A stretch of 16,400 nucleotides of DNA from CACIIZ01 sp045565285 (GCA_045565285.1 JBJLFR010000027.1:1-16400); one strand, 5' to 3'. Shown: positions 6,727 to 15,305, counted from the first letter of the stretch. A program made the numbers and translations. Notes: generated from the letters alone by a model not told the origin.

Positions 6727-6798
6727 ATTGTGTATAAAGCGAGCAGAGCAATAAACCTGTGCATTCCTTATTATCTAGCAGCAGAACTGGTGAATTAT

Positions 6799-9204
6799 AT
6801 GTCGAACGAAACAATCCTACATCCCGTGCTTCCATTAAGAGACATCGTGGTATTTCCAACTATGGTAGTTCCATTATTTGTGGGTAGGGAAAAATCTGTG
6901 AAAGCACTTGAAGTAGTGATGGCTGAAGATAAGGAAATTCTTTTATCCAGTCAGATAGACGCAACAGAGGACGAACCAACCAGCGAAGGGATTTATAACG
7001 TTGGCGTGTTAGCAAATGTTTTACAGTTGTTAAAGTTACCCGACGGTACCGTTAAAGTTTTGGTGGAAGGTACAAGGCGCGTAAAAATCTCCAATTTCAA
7101 TGAAAATGAAGACTATTTTGAAGCTGTTGCAGAAATATTGACTGAAGAAGATGGAGACATAGAAACGATAAAAGCACTGCAAAAGTCAGTTGCAGTAGAA
7201 TTTGAAAAATATGCTAAAATCAAGAAAAATATTCCTGAAGAGGCTCTTGCAGCCGTGACTACAGCAGAGGATCCTCGTCAACTAGTAGATTTGATTTCAG
7301 GGCACTTAGGGATCGAAGTTGATGAAAAGCAAAAGCTTTTAGAAAATTTGGTTATAAGCGAGAGACTAGAGCAAGTCTACTCTCACATGCAAAGTGAAGT
7401 AAGTGTTTTACAAGTAGAAAAAAAGATAAAAACCCGTGTTAAGTCTCAAATGGAACGTACACAAAGAGAATATTACCTTAACGAGCAGATGAAGGCTATC
7501 CAAAAAGAATTGGGGGATGGCGAAGATGGACAAAATGAGATTGCTGAATTGGAAACAAGAGTAAGTGATACCAAACTCAGTAAGGAAGCCAAAGGAAAAG
7601 CCGAAGCAGAAATTAAAAAACTGAAATCTATGTCTCCAATGTCAGCTGAAGCAACCGTGGTGCGAAATTATTTAGATTGGCTACTGTGCCTTCCGTGGGG
7701 AACAAAATCACGGGTAAAGAAAGACCTAAACAAGGCTCAAACAATATTAGATGATGATCACTACAGCTTAGACAAGGTGAAAGAGAGGATCATAGAATAT
7801 CTTGCGGTGCAGCAAAGAAGTAAGAAAGTTAAGGGACCAATCATGTGCCTCGTAGGGCCCCCAGGTGTTGGAAAGACATCGCTTGGAAAGTCCGTCGCAA
7901 AAGCCACTGGAAGAGAATTTATTCGGATCTCCTTAGGTGGCGTTAGAGATGAAAGCGAAATACGTGGTCATCGAAGGACTTATATTGGCTCAATGCCTGG
8001 TAAAATAATACAAGCTCTTAAGAAAGCTAAAACAACCAACCCATTGATATTACTTGATGAAATTGATAAAATGGGGCAAGACTTTCGAGGGGATCCAGCT
8101 TCAGCTATGCTTGAAGTACTTGATCCAGAACAGAATAGTACTTTTTCTGATCACTATTTGGAAGTTGAGTATGATTTATCTAATGTAATGTTTCTTACAA
8201 CAGCTAACAGCTATAATATGCCTGGACCATTGTTGGATAGAATGGAAATTGTTCCCTTAGCTGGCTATACTGAGGATGAGAAAAGAGAGATAGCTCTCAG
8301 ACATCTTTTGGAAAAATCGCTGAAAAATAATGGCCTGAAACAAGGTGAGTTCGCTCTTTCTAACGAAGCTCTTACGGCAATTATTCAATTTTACACTCGT
8401 GAGGCTGGGGTGCGTAATTTGGAGCGTGAAATAGTGAGGCTTGCGCGTAAAGTCGTTACAAAAATTGTAAAAGGAGAAAGTCAGACCATAACAATCACCC
8501 CAGAAAATCTATCTGAGTTTTTGGGGGTTCAAAAATTCAAATATGGATTGGCAGAACTACAAGATCAAATAGGAGTGGTTACTGGGCTTGCATACACATC
8601 AGCCGGTGGAGACCTTCTACAAATAGAAGCCTTGAAGCTACCTGGGAAAGGTAGAATGAAAACAACTGGTAAACTTGGCGACGTTATGAAAGAATCAATT
8701 GATGCAGCCAGTTCTTACGTGCGATCTATTAGCCCAAAGATAGGAGTTAAACCGACTCGTTTCGACAAACTAGATATTCACGTTCATGTTCCAGAAGGTG
8801 CCACACCTAAAGATGGGCCTAGCGCAGGGCTTGCAATGGTAACATCGATCGTATCTGTTTTAAGCGGTATCCCAATAAAGAAAGACCTAGCAATGACTGG
8901 AGAGGTCACGTTAAGGGGTAATGCGTTACCCATAGGCGGTTTAAAAGAAAAACTTCTCGCAGCACTAAGAGGAGGAATAAAAACCGTTCTTATTCCGCAA
9001 GATAATGAGAAAGATCTGATTGAAATACCGGATAACGTAAAAGAGGGACTTAATATTATACCTGTTTCACATGTTGACGAAGTATTAAAGTATGCACTCG
9101 TCGACGAACCAGAGCCGATAGAGTGGGATCCGAAACATGAAGAGGAACAACAAACTTCATCTTTGTCAGGCGGGGATGATACTTCTGGTGCAGTGACGCA
9201 TTAA
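6799..9204 (+). CDS. lon: ATP-dependent protease Lon
   Basis: Lon is a soluble hexameric AAA+ serine protease that degrades damaged and regulatory proteins. The 801-residue product has the standard order: an N-terminal substrate domain (PVLPLRDIVVFPTMVVPLFVGR near residue 8), a coiled linker, the AAA+ module with Walker A GPPGVGKT at ~353 and Walker B LILLDEIDK at ~416, the sensor/lid region, and the C-terminal protease domain with the Ser-Lys dyad Ser675 (KDGPSAG) and Lys716 (GGLKEKLL). I chose the ATG at 6799: it has GGTGA upstream, the family N-terminus begins there, and the in-frame GTG at 6730 lies at or before the predicted transcription start. The tail beyond residue ~775 is acidic and Ser/Gly-rich. 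Heat-shock control is suggested by the promoter. No hup gene follows, though many proteobacteria have one after lon. Confidence 0.98.
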   Translation: MSNETILHPVLPLRDIVVFPTMVVPLFVGREKSVKALEVVMAEDKEILLSSQIDATEDEPTSEGIYNVGVLANVLQLLKLPDGTVKVLVEGTRRVKISNFNENEDYFEAVAEILTEEDGDIETIKALQKSVAVEFEKYAKIKKNIPEEALAAVTTAEDPRQLVDLISGHLGIEVDEKQKLLENLVISERLEQVYSHMQSEVSVLQVEKKIKTRVKSQMERTQREYYLNEQMKAIQKELGDGEDGQNEIAELETRVSDTKLSKEAKGKAEAEIKKLKSMSPMSAEATVVRNYLDWLLCLPWGTKSRVKKDLNKAQTILDDDHYSLDKVKERIIEYLAVQQRSKKVKGPIMCLVGPPGVGKTSLGKSVAKATGREFIRISLGGVRDESEIRGHRRTYIGSMPGKIIQALKKAKTTNPLILLDEIDKMGQDFRGDPASAMLEVLDPEQNSTFSDHYLEVEYDLSNVMFLTTANSYNMPGPLLDRMEIVPLAGYTEDEKREIALRHLLEKSLKNNGLKQGEFALSNEALTAIIQFYTREAGVRNLEREIVRLARKVVTKIVKGESQTITITPENLSEFLGVQKFKYGLAELQDQIGVVTGLAYTSAGGDLLQIEALKLPGKGRMKTTGKLGDVMKESIDAASSYVRSISPKIGVKPTRFDKLDIHVHVPEGATPKDGPSAGLAMVTSIVSVLSGIPIKKDLAMTGEVTLRGNALPIGGLKEKLLAALRGGIKTVLIPQDNEKDLIEIPDNVKEGLNIIPVSHVDEVLKYALVDEPEPIEWDPKHEEEQQTSSLSGGDDTSGAVTH

Positions 9205-9307
9205 TTAGGTCTATTTTAACTATTTGGATTTGTTCTTTTAGTAGGGTGTAAAATAAAATATAAAAATCTATTGCACATATTTGGAGCATTAGATAAGAGC
9301 GATTTAG

Positions 9308-9383
<76 letters not shown>

Positions 9384-9549
9384 TAATATACTTATAAATT
9401 TGGCGCGTTATTTTAGGAACTTTCGGACTTTTTTAGACGAACAGATCTGAACAAGAACTTTTTAAAAAACTCAAAAGTTGCTGGTTTTTTAGTATAATGA
9501 GATCGTTCATAGTAAGTTATGTAAACAAATATTTTCCAAACATAGCTTG

Positions 9550-9558
9550 TGTTATATT
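9550..9558 (+). promoter_or_regulatory. Possible extended -10 promoter of the cyclic-nucleotide-domain gene
   Basis: TGTTATATT matches the extended -10 pattern TGn followed by TATAAT (one mismatch). No good -35 is found 16-18 nt upstream. Transcription from it would give a very short leader holding the AAGAAGG ribosome site. A perfect TATAAT at 9493-9498 is an alternative, also without a good -35. Confidence 0.3.
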
Positions 9559-9578
9559 AGCTAAAAGAAGGTAAAATA

Positions 9579-10079
9579 ATGAAACTAGAGAATGATATAG
9601 GCATTTGGGATCCCAACGAGCTCGTGTATAGCGCTAGTGATCTTCCGGGCTATTCGTATTTAGTTATAGAAGGTCATGCTCAAATCTTAAGCCCTAGTGG
9701 TCTTCGCTTGAGTTTGATCGGATATAACGAGTTATTTGGCGAAGCATCTTTTATTCTTGGTAAAAATCGTACAGTTACTGCAGTAGCGGGTGAAGATGGC
9801 TTAACCGCTCGTCTCATAAAAGCAGATCATTTAATTGCAAAGTTAAAACAGGATATATTTCTCTCCGCTCTTGTTAGAAAACTTGAGGCTCGTCTATCAA
9901 ATTCCAACGAAAAAAGTGAAATTCTTGCAAACGGTATGAAGGATATTTCTAACGAAATTACAGCTTTTATCGATAGTATTAACGAACGAAATTCTGATGG
10001 CAGAGTATTAATTAATAAGTTAGATGAATTAGAAAAAGAATTTGAATACTTAAAGTGGAATTTTGGAATAGTAGATTAG
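9579..10079 (+). CDS. Small cyclic-nucleotide-binding-domain protein without a DNA-binding domain
   Basis: This 166-residue protein resembles the cNMP-binding beta-barrel of the CRP/FNR group over about residues 25-90: YLVIEGHAQIL aligns with the CRP strand LYYIVKGSV, and ELFGEASFILGKNRTVTAVA has the form of a phosphate-binding cassette with Gly54, Glu55 and Arg64. No helix-turn-helix follows. The C-terminal half (residues ~85-160) is charged and predicted helical, possibly coiled coil. It could sense a nucleotide and act through a protein partner, or the pocket may be degenerate. The ATG has AAGAAGG 7 nt upstream. It is followed 24 nt later by a tiny membrane protein gene on the same strand. 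I do not recognise a named gene. Confidence 0.75.
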   Translation: MKLENDIGIWDPNELVYSASDLPGYSYLVIEGHAQILSPSGLRLSLIGYNELFGEASFILGKNRTVTAVAGEDGLTARLIKADHLIAKLKQDIFLSALVRKLEARLSNSNEKSEILANGMKDISNEITAFIDSINERNSDGRVLINKLDELEKEFEYLKWNFGIVD

Positions 10080-10103
10080 TGTTATTGTAAAAAAGAGACT
10101 GAA

Positions 10104-10253
10104 ATGACAATCACCACCTTATATCAAGCGATATCCCTAATTTTCTTGATTTTATTTATAGCTGAATTTATTTTCCCTGGCGCTTTTTTTTTATTTTTTA
10201 TTTTATTTACATTTATACCGATTAAACTGCTTCAAGTGACAAAAGACAACTAA
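10104..10253 (+). CDS. 49-residue hydrophobic membrane peptide
   Basis: Read from ATG 10104 to TAA 10251-10253, this short frame encodes 49 residues: a polar start (MTITTLYQ), one long or two short hydrophobic segments with AEFIFPG in the middle, and a charged end (KLLQVTKDN). The AEFIFPG turn between hydrophobic runs is reminiscent of the membrane hairpin of NfeD-like proteins (AE-x(3)-PG), but there is no soluble domain. AAAGAGA lies about 7 nt upstream. It starts 24 nt after the cyclic-nucleotide-domain gene and ends 3 nt before the convergent tgt stop. The composition is very T-rich, so a chance frame in AT-rich DNA is possible; the tight packing and sensible ends argue that it is real. 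Confidence 0.5.
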   Translation: MTITTLYQAISLIFLILFIAEFIFPGAFFLFFILFTFIPIKLLQVTKDN

Positions 10254-10256
10254 GCT

Positions 10257-11375
10257 TTATATTGGTTCAATATCACCTTGAGCGCGAGTAGCGTTAAAGT
10301 TATTTTCAAACTTAGCGAAGCAATTTGATAGGATAGCACCTCTAATACCAGCCATTAGATCCTGATAATATTGCAGATTATGCCATGTCAAAAGCATGGA
10401 ACTTAATATCTCCTGACTTTTAAAAATATGATGGAGATAAGCTCGACTGTAGTTTTTACAAGCTGGGCATGAGCAATTTTCATCAATTGGTCTTGGATCA
10501 TCTTGGTGACGCGAGTTTTTAATATTTAATACACCCCTGTGAGTAAATAATTGACCAGTTCTTCCTGACCTTGAGGGTAAAACGCAATCCATCATATCAA
10601 TACCATTTTTCACCGCACCCAGTATATCGTCTGGTTTACCAACTCCCATCAAATATCTGGGTTTCTCAATTGGTAGCAAGTCGGGGGCATATTTCAAAAC
10701 TTCAAACATCTTTTCTTGCCCCTCACCCACAGCCAAACCACCAACTGCATAACCATCAAATTCAATTGACCTTAAGGCGTCTGAGCTCTCCTCTCGTAGC
10801 GCCTGAAATATACTTCCCTGCTGGATCCCAAAAATAGCTCTCCCATTTTCATTATTAAACGCCTCGCGTGAGCGCTTTGCCCAACGCATAGATAATTGCA
10901 TTGAATTCATCGCAGTCTGTTCATCAACGGGATAGGGAGTACATTCATCGAAGCACATTGATATATCACTACCTAAAAGGTGTTGTAGCTCAATTGATCT
11001 TTCTGGAGTAATGACATGACTTGAGCCATCAATATGGGATTTAAAAGTAACACCCTTTTCACTAATTTTTGTCAAGCCAGACAAAGACATCACTTGAAAC
11101 CCTCCACTATCAGTAAGTATCGGGTATTCCCAGTCCATAAACTTGTGTAAGCCACCAAGTAAAGATATGCGCTCTGCGGTTGGCCTTAACATTAAATGAT
11201 AGGTGTTTCCAAGTATAATATCCGCCCCCGTGGACCGCACGGAACTTGGCATCATAGCTTTAACTGTACCAGCTGTACCAACAGGCATGAAAGCTGGCGT
11301 TTTTATATCACCCCTTCCAGTAGATATCTTACCTAAACGAGCTTTACCATCAGTTGCCTCTATTGAAAACTTAAT
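10257..11375 (-). CDS. tgt: tRNA-guanine transglycosylase, probable ATT start
   Basis: Tgt exchanges guanine for preQ1 at the wobble base of GUN-anticodon tRNAs in queuosine synthesis. Counting from the proposed ATT start, the protein has 372 residues (E. coli has 375). Catalytic Asp89 is in DSGGFQV, the second Asp is in MMDCVLPSRSGR, and the zinc site is CSCPAC plus a His about 25 residues later (LLTWHN). The conserved N-terminus KFSIEATDGKAR...TPAFMPVGTAGTV runs 29 codons upstream of the first in-frame ATG (11288). No ATG, GTG or TTG exists between it and the upstream stop TAG at 11411-11409. The ATT at 11375-11373 follows GGGAG by 6 nt and coincides with Met1 of E. coli Tgt (MKFELDTTDG). 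It lies 67 nt after tig and may be cotranscribed with it. Confidence 0.93.
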   Translation of the reverse strand: MKFSIEATDGKARLGKISTGRGDIKTPAFMPVGTAGTVKAMMPSSVRSTGADIILGNTYHLMLRPTAERISLLGGLHKFMDWEYPILTDSGGFQVMSLSGLTKISEKGVTFKSHIDGSSHVITPERSIELQHLLGSDISMCFDECTPYPVDEQTAMNSMQLSMRWAKRSREAFNNENGRAIFGIQQGSIFQALREESSDALRSIEFDGYAVGGLAVGEGQEKMFEVLKYAPDLLPIEKPRYLMGVGKPDDILGAVKNGIDMMDCVLPSRSGRTGQLFTHRGVLNIKNSRHQDDPRPIDENCSCPACKNYSRAYLHHIFKSQEILSSMLLTWHNLQYYQDLMAGIRGAILSNCFAKFENNFNATRAQGDIEPI

Positions 11376-11386
11376 GCTTTTCTCCC
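11373..11386 (-). promoter_or_regulatory. Ribosome binding site and ATT start codon of tgt
   Basis: On the minus strand GGGAG (11386-11382) is followed by AAAAGC and then ATT (11375-11373). Spacing and strength are ideal for initiation at ATT. It is the only position that preserves the whole conserved Tgt N-terminus without adding residues, and no standard start codon is available in frame. Confidence 0.7.
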
Positions 11387-11442
11387 AAAAAGATGATGAT
11401 AAACAATACTAATAGATATTACTCTATATTATTTTGATTAAC

Positions 11443-12774
11443 TTATTTTTCTTCGAGAGCCTCAACTGCTTTTTGCAAAACACTTTTTGTTACCTCTTTT
11501 TCGGTCACACTGGCGTTTTCAAAGATATAATCTACAACCTTATCTTCAAATAACGGCGCTCGTATCTGCTGCTGCATTTGTTCATTTTTTTGAATAAATT
11601 CAAAAAACTGTCGCTCTTGTCCTGGATATTGCCTCGCCTGCTCCATTATGGCCTGTGTCATGTCTGCTTCAGAAACCTCTACCTCCGCTTTTTGACCTAA
11701 CTCTGCCAATAACAAACCAAGTCTTACTCTTCGCTCAGCGAGTTTATTATCTTCCTTACTGGGTTCTATTTTATCATGATCATGACCTTCTACATCTGGA
11801 TTCTCATCATGCCACAATTGATGTGCAATTTGTCCCGCCTCTGTATCTACCAGAGAAGGAGGTAGAGCAAATGAAACTAATTTATCCAGTTTATCAAGCA
11901 GCTCACGCTTCATGATAGTCTTCGAGGCACCTGCATACTCAGCCTCCAAACGCTCTGCGATCTGCACCTTGAGACCTGCCAAGTCATCCGAACCAAATTT
12001 TTTAGCAAGTTCATCATTTACTTGGGCATCGACAGGTTCTTTTATTTCTTTAATATTGCAACTAAAGATTGCATCCTTTCCTGCCAAATGCTCCGCATTG
12101 TACTCTTGTGGAAAGGTAACTTTTACTTCGGGTGTGTCACCAACTTTTACACCAACCAATTGCTCCTCAAAACCTGGAATAAAACTATTTGATCCCAGTG
12201 TAAGAGGGTAATCCTCCGATGATCCCCCCTCAAATTCTTCGTTATCGACCATCCCTTTGAAATCAATAATAACTTGATCAGCATCCTTGGATTTAGCTCC
12301 TTTGCGCCTTGCCTTATAATCTTTGGCAGTCGAAGCTAAATTATTTAATGCCTCATCCACTTCTTTGTCAGAAGCTTTTACAATCATTTTTTTTAATTTT
12401 ATCTTGGAAAATTCTAGTTCGGGTATTTCTGGCAAAGTCTCATACACAAGCTCTACTAAAACGTCATCTCCCTCTTTCCAATCTTCATTTGCCATTTTAA
12501 CATCCGGACGCATCGCAGGACGGTCTCCAGATTTCTCAAAATGCTTATTCATTGCTCCATCAACTGTTTCTTGCATAGCTTCGCCTAGAACCTTTGGGCC
12601 AAACTGTTTTTTCAGCATCACCATCGGAACTTTTCCTTTGCGAAATCCCTTCATTTCCACATTTGGTTGGGCTTCGTTAAGTTTCTCATCAACTTTTTTG
12701 TCTAATTCTTTTGCAGTTATTACAATGGAGTAGCCGCGTTTTAGACCCTCGTTCAAAGTTTCAGTGATTTTCAT
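11443..12774 (-). CDS. tig: Trigger factor, ribosome-bound chaperone and prolyl isomerase
   Basis: Trigger factor meets nascent chains at the ribosome exit tunnel. The 443-residue product has the ribosome-binding domain with the signature GFRKGKVP at residues 43-50 (Phe44-Arg45-Lys46, the same numbers as in E. coli), an FKBP-type isomerase domain at roughly 150-245 (VIIDFKGMVDNEEFEGG and FIPGFEEQLVG), and a long helical C-terminal arm domain. I set the start at the ATG at 12774, not the GTG seven codons upstream, because GGGAG lies 8 nt before that ATG and the family begins MxxTET. It is upstream of tgt on the same strand. An acidic, His-containing stretch (DVEGHDHDKIEPSKED) in the C-domain is a common insert region. 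Confidence 0.97.
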   Translation of the reverse strand: MKITETLNEGLKRGYSIVITAKELDKKVDEKLNEAQPNVEMKGFRKGKVPMVMLKKQFGPKVLGEAMQETVDGAMNKHFEKSGDRPAMRPDVKMANEDWKEGDDVLVELVYETLPEIPELEFSKIKLKKMIVKASDKEVDEALNNLASTAKDYKARRKGAKSKDADQVIIDFKGMVDNEEFEGGSSEDYPLTLGSNSFIPGFEEQLVGVKVGDTPEVKVTFPQEYNAEHLAGKDAIFSCNIKEIKEPVDAQVNDELAKKFGSDDLAGLKVQIAERLEAEYAGASKTIMKRELLDKLDKLVSFALPPSLVDTEAGQIAHQLWHDENPDVEGHDHDKIEPSKEDNKLAERRVRLGLLLAELGQKAEVEVSEADMTQAIMEQARQYPGQERQFFEFIQKNEQMQQQIRAPLFEDKVVDYIFENASVTEKEVTKSVLQKAVEALEEK

Positions 12775-13184
12775 CTTGTTCTCTCCCGACGCCACTGCTG
12801 GTGCAGTTAGTCAACATTTTATAAATAATTTTTCTTGCCTTAGTAAATGCGCTGCCTTCTTTGATCAACCCCGAATAATAATTTAAATAGTTCTTGAAAA
12901 TAATTTGACGCTTTGCAAAACCTTACGGATGCCAGTTATCATTTCAGAACCAAAATTTGGAAAACTTTTAACGCTGACACTTTAAATTTTTAACGCTTGG
13001 CATTCAGAATATTTGCAGCGATGAACCTATTACTGGATGGAAATTTCTCAACACACAAAAAGAAACACTATAAAAATACATAGGCGCAAAACCTTTCTTC
13101 AAAGTGATTTGATAAATTTACTAATGCTATTATATTATATGTTCTTCAAGCACAGCATCATACGGATTTTAAAATGAAAAGTAG
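12775..13184. other. Intergenic region upstream of tig
   Basis: About 410 nt separate tig from tRNA-Leu, and I see no credible gene on either strand. The tig promoter must lie here on the minus strand, but I could not fix a convincing -35/-10 pair. The one regular element is TTTTAACGCT, present at 12966-12975 and again at 12988-12997, 22 bp apart. Confidence 0.6.
12966..12997. repeat. Two TTTTAACGCT direct repeats, 22 bp apart
   Basis: The 10-mer TTTTAACGCT occurs at 12966-12975 and 12988-12997. The 22-bp period places both on the same face of the helix, so it could be a tandem regulator site. It lies about 190 nt upstream of the tig start. No known consensus is recognised. Confidence 0.35.
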
Positions 13185-13269
13185 TGGTGCGGGTGGAGGG
13201 ACTTGAACCCCCACGCCTCGCGGCGCCAGAACCTAAATCTGGTGCGTCTACCAATTTCGCCACACCCGC
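13185..13269 (-). tRNA. tRNA-Leu (anticodon TAG)
   Basis: On the minus strand this 85-nt class II tRNA has acceptor GCGGGTG pairing with CACCCGC, D-arm GGCGAAATTGGTAGACGC, anticodon stem CCAGA/TCTGG with TAG in the loop, a long variable arm (CGCCGCGAGGCG), T-arm GGTTCAAGTCC, discriminator A and encoded CCA (13187-13185). The long variable arm and TAG anticodon identify leucine. Confidence 0.97.
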
Positions 13270-13534
13270 TTTTTAATACACTACAGTCTAGGATCTCTTA
13301 ACAAAAGAAGACCAAAGTTGCGAGACCCAAAATGATCTTTTTATATTTTTTGAACCTGAATGTTATTTGGAGAATAAAGTCTAGGTTTATTTCACTGGTT
13401 AAATTTTAATCACTTCGCACATTTATTAATCTTTTGCATTGTGGATTACTTAAAAGTTTCTATGTTTGTGCAACGAGTCTGGGCAATTAAATAAAAACAA
13501 ATGTATCAGAATTTAACCGTTTTAGGAAATAATG

Positions 13535-13873
13535 ATGAAAAAAATTGAAGCGATAATCAAGCCATTCAAGTTGGACGAAGTGAAAGAGGCTTTGCAAGAA
13601 GCGGGAATCCAGGGATTATCTGTGATAGAAGTCAAAGGGTTTGGCAGACAAAAAGGTCATACAGAATTATACCGGGGCGCAGAGTACATAGTGGATTTTT
13701 TACCTAAAGTGAAAATAGAAGTGGTTTTAGACGACGATCAAGTGGATGAGGCAATAGAGGCAATAATTGACGCAGCCAAAACTGACAAAATAGGCGATGG
13801 TAAGATATTTGTTAGTTCAGTGGAACAAGCTATTAGAATAAGAACCCGTGAAAGCGGATCTGAAGCGCTATAA
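13535..13873 (+). CDS. glnB: Nitrogen regulatory protein PII
   Basis: PII is a cytoplasmic trimer that senses 2-oxoglutarate, ATP/ADP and, through uridylylation, glutamine. The 112-residue form begins MKKIEAIIKPFKLDEVKEAL and places the uridylylation site at Tyr51 in the T-loop (LYRGAEY), with the C-terminal signature KIGDGKIFV. Counting from the second of two adjacent ATGs gives the family length and Tyr51; AGGA lies 7 nt before it and only 4 nt before the first ATG (13532). It is followed by glnA after 24 nt, the usual alphaproteobacterial glnBA operon. I looked for a sigma-54 site (GG-N10-GC) in the 260 nt upstream and found no convincing one. The symbol could be glnK by sequence, but the glnA linkage favours glnB. 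Confidence 0.95.
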   Translation: MKKIEAIIKPFKLDEVKEALQEAGIQGLSVIEVKGFGRQKGHTELYRGAEYIVDFLPKVKIEVVLDDDQVDEAIEAIIDAAKTDKIGDGKIFVSSVEQAIRIRTRESGSEAL

Positions 13874-13897
13874 TACAATTTTAAGAGAGGAAAAAGC

Positions 13898-15304
13898 ATG
13901 AGTGCAGACACAATGCTCAAAACGATTTCAGAGGAAAACATTGAATATGTTGATATAAGATTTACTGATCCGAGAGGTAAGCTTCAGCACGTGACGGTGA
14001 TGGCGGACCAAGTTGACACTGACTTTATTGAAGAAGGTTTTATGTTTGACGGCTCTTCTATCGCTGGGTGGAAGTCAATTGAGGCATCAGATATGAAACT
14101 TATGATTGATACCGACAGCACTTACATTGATCCTTTTTATGCCGAAAAAACTTTGTGTGTTCACTGCTCGGTCGTTGAGCCTGATACCGGAGAAGCTTAC
14201 GAGAGAGATCCTCGCGGGACCGCAGAGAAAGCTGAAGCGTATCTTAAATCATCTGGTATCGGTGATGTTGCCTATATGGGCCCAGAAGCGGAATTTTTTC
14301 TTTTTGATAACGTCAGATATTCTAACGAAATGAATAAGGTATCTTTTGAGGTCGACGCTCTTGATGCATCATGGAATACAGACACAGACTTTGAGATGGG
14401 CAACACTGGTCACCGTCCAGGCGTCAAAGGTGGTTACTTCCCTGTTAATCCAGTTGATGACGGACAGGATATCCGTTCGGAAATGCTTTCCACTATGAAG
14501 CGTTTGGGAATGAAAGTTGATAAGCATCATCACGAAGTAGCATCATGCCAACATGAATTAGGTTTAATTTTTAGCAGCCTCACAAAACAAGGTGATGAAC
14601 TACAAAAGTTTAAATATGTGATTCATAACGTAGCCCAGGCCTATGGTAAATCTGCGACCTTCATGCCGAAGCCGATAGCTGGCGATAACGGGACTGGAAT
14701 GCACGTAAATATGTCTATTTGGAAAGGCGGAAAACCACTTTTTGCAGGCGATAAATACGCAGACCTGTCGCAAGAGGCCATATATTACATTGGCGGTATC
14801 TTAAAACATGCAAAATCACTCAATGCATTTACTAACCCTGGCACAAATTCATACAAGCGCTTGATCCCAGGATTTGAAGCTCCTGTTCTACGTGCCTACT
14901 CTGCTAGAAACCGGTCAGGCTGCGTGAGGATTCCATGGACTGAGTCTCCAAAAGCAAAACGAGTGGAAGCTCGTTTTCCGGATCCTTCATCAAACCCATA
15001 TTTATGTTTCTCGGCACTATTAATGGCCGGACTAGATGGCATAAAAAATAAGATTAATCCTGGCGAAGCTATGGATAAAAACCTATACGATCTTCCAGCA
15101 GAAGAATTAGCAGACATCCCTACTGTTTGTGGATCTTTAAGAGAGGCCGTTGAAGAGCTGCAAAAGGATCATGAATATCTTCTTGCGGGAGATGTATTCA
15201 CAAAAGATCAAATTGACGGATATATTGATCTAAAAATGGAAGAGATTGAAAAGTACGAACATACTCCACATCCGGTGGAATATGGCATGTATTACAGTTG
15301 CTGA
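13898..15304 (+). CDS. glnA: Glutamine synthetase, type I
   Basis: Glutamine synthetase joins ammonium to glutamate using ATP, and is the main entry of nitrogen into the cell. The 468-residue length is typical of GSI, a dodecamer. Visible motifs are FDGSSIAGW (N-terminal signature, ~50-58), the metal and substrate residues in GPEAEFFLFD, the KPIAGDNGTGMHVNMS region, the NPGTNSYKRLIPGFEAP loop, and RSGCVRIPW with RVEARFPDPSSNPYL. The adenylylation site is Tyr397 in NLYDLP, so the enzyme is probably under GlnE control with PII encoded next door. The ATG has AGAGAGG about 8 nt upstream. A hairpin terminator follows the stop by 5 nt. Confidence 0.98.
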   Translation: MSADTMLKTISEENIEYVDIRFTDPRGKLQHVTVMADQVDTDFIEEGFMFDGSSIAGWKSIEASDMKLMIDTDSTYIDPFYAEKTLCVHCSVVEPDTGEAYERDPRGTAEKAEAYLKSSGIGDVAYMGPEAEFFLFDNVRYSNEMNKVSFEVDALDASWNTDTDFEMGNTGHRPGVKGGYFPVNPVDDGQDIRSEMLSTMKRLGMKVDKHHHEVASCQHELGLIFSSLTKQGDELQKFKYVIHNVAQAYGKSATFMPKPIAGDNGTGMHVNMSIWKGGKPLFAGDKYADLSQEAIYYIGGILKHAKSLNAFTNPGTNSYKRLIPGFEAPVLRAYSARNRSGCVRIPWTESPKAKRVEARFPDPSSNPYLCFSALLMAGLDGIKNKINPGEAMDKNLYDLPAEELADIPTVCGSLREAVEELQKDHEYLLAGDVFTKDQIDGYIDLKMEEIEKYEHTPHPVEYGMYYSC

Positions 15305-15305
15305 C

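Larger units (their letters stand above)
6484..6798. other. Intergenic region between tRNA-Asp and lon
   Basis: This stretch of about 315 nt has no convincing gene on either strand; the short open frames in it lack Shine-Dalgarno sites and recognisable composition. It holds the likely tRNA-Asp promoter at its left end, three copies of an AAGCAATT element (two direct, one inverted) at 6531-6582, and the heat-shock-type lon promoter at 6699-6726, followed by an untranslated leader of about 65 nt. Confidence 0.7.

Noticed and set aside
6730..6798. Upstream GTG start for lon, adding 23 residues
   Set aside because: The extra residues do not resemble the Lon N-terminus, and the RpoH-type promoter places the transcript start at about the same position.
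9457..9479. AACTTTT/AAAAGTT inverted repeat after tRNA-Val as a terminator
   Set aside because: The stem is only A/T apart from one C-G pair and has no T-run after it; too weak to call.
12323..12733. Open frame of 136 codons on the plus strand
   Set aside because: It is antisense to tig, Ser/Phe-rich in the way complementary-strand frames usually are, and matches no family I recognise.
13270..13531. Sigma-54 promoter for glnBA
   Set aside because: No GG-N10-GC core with acceptable flanks was found by eye; the GCAC and TTGCA pieces near 13416-13438 are spaced too far apart.
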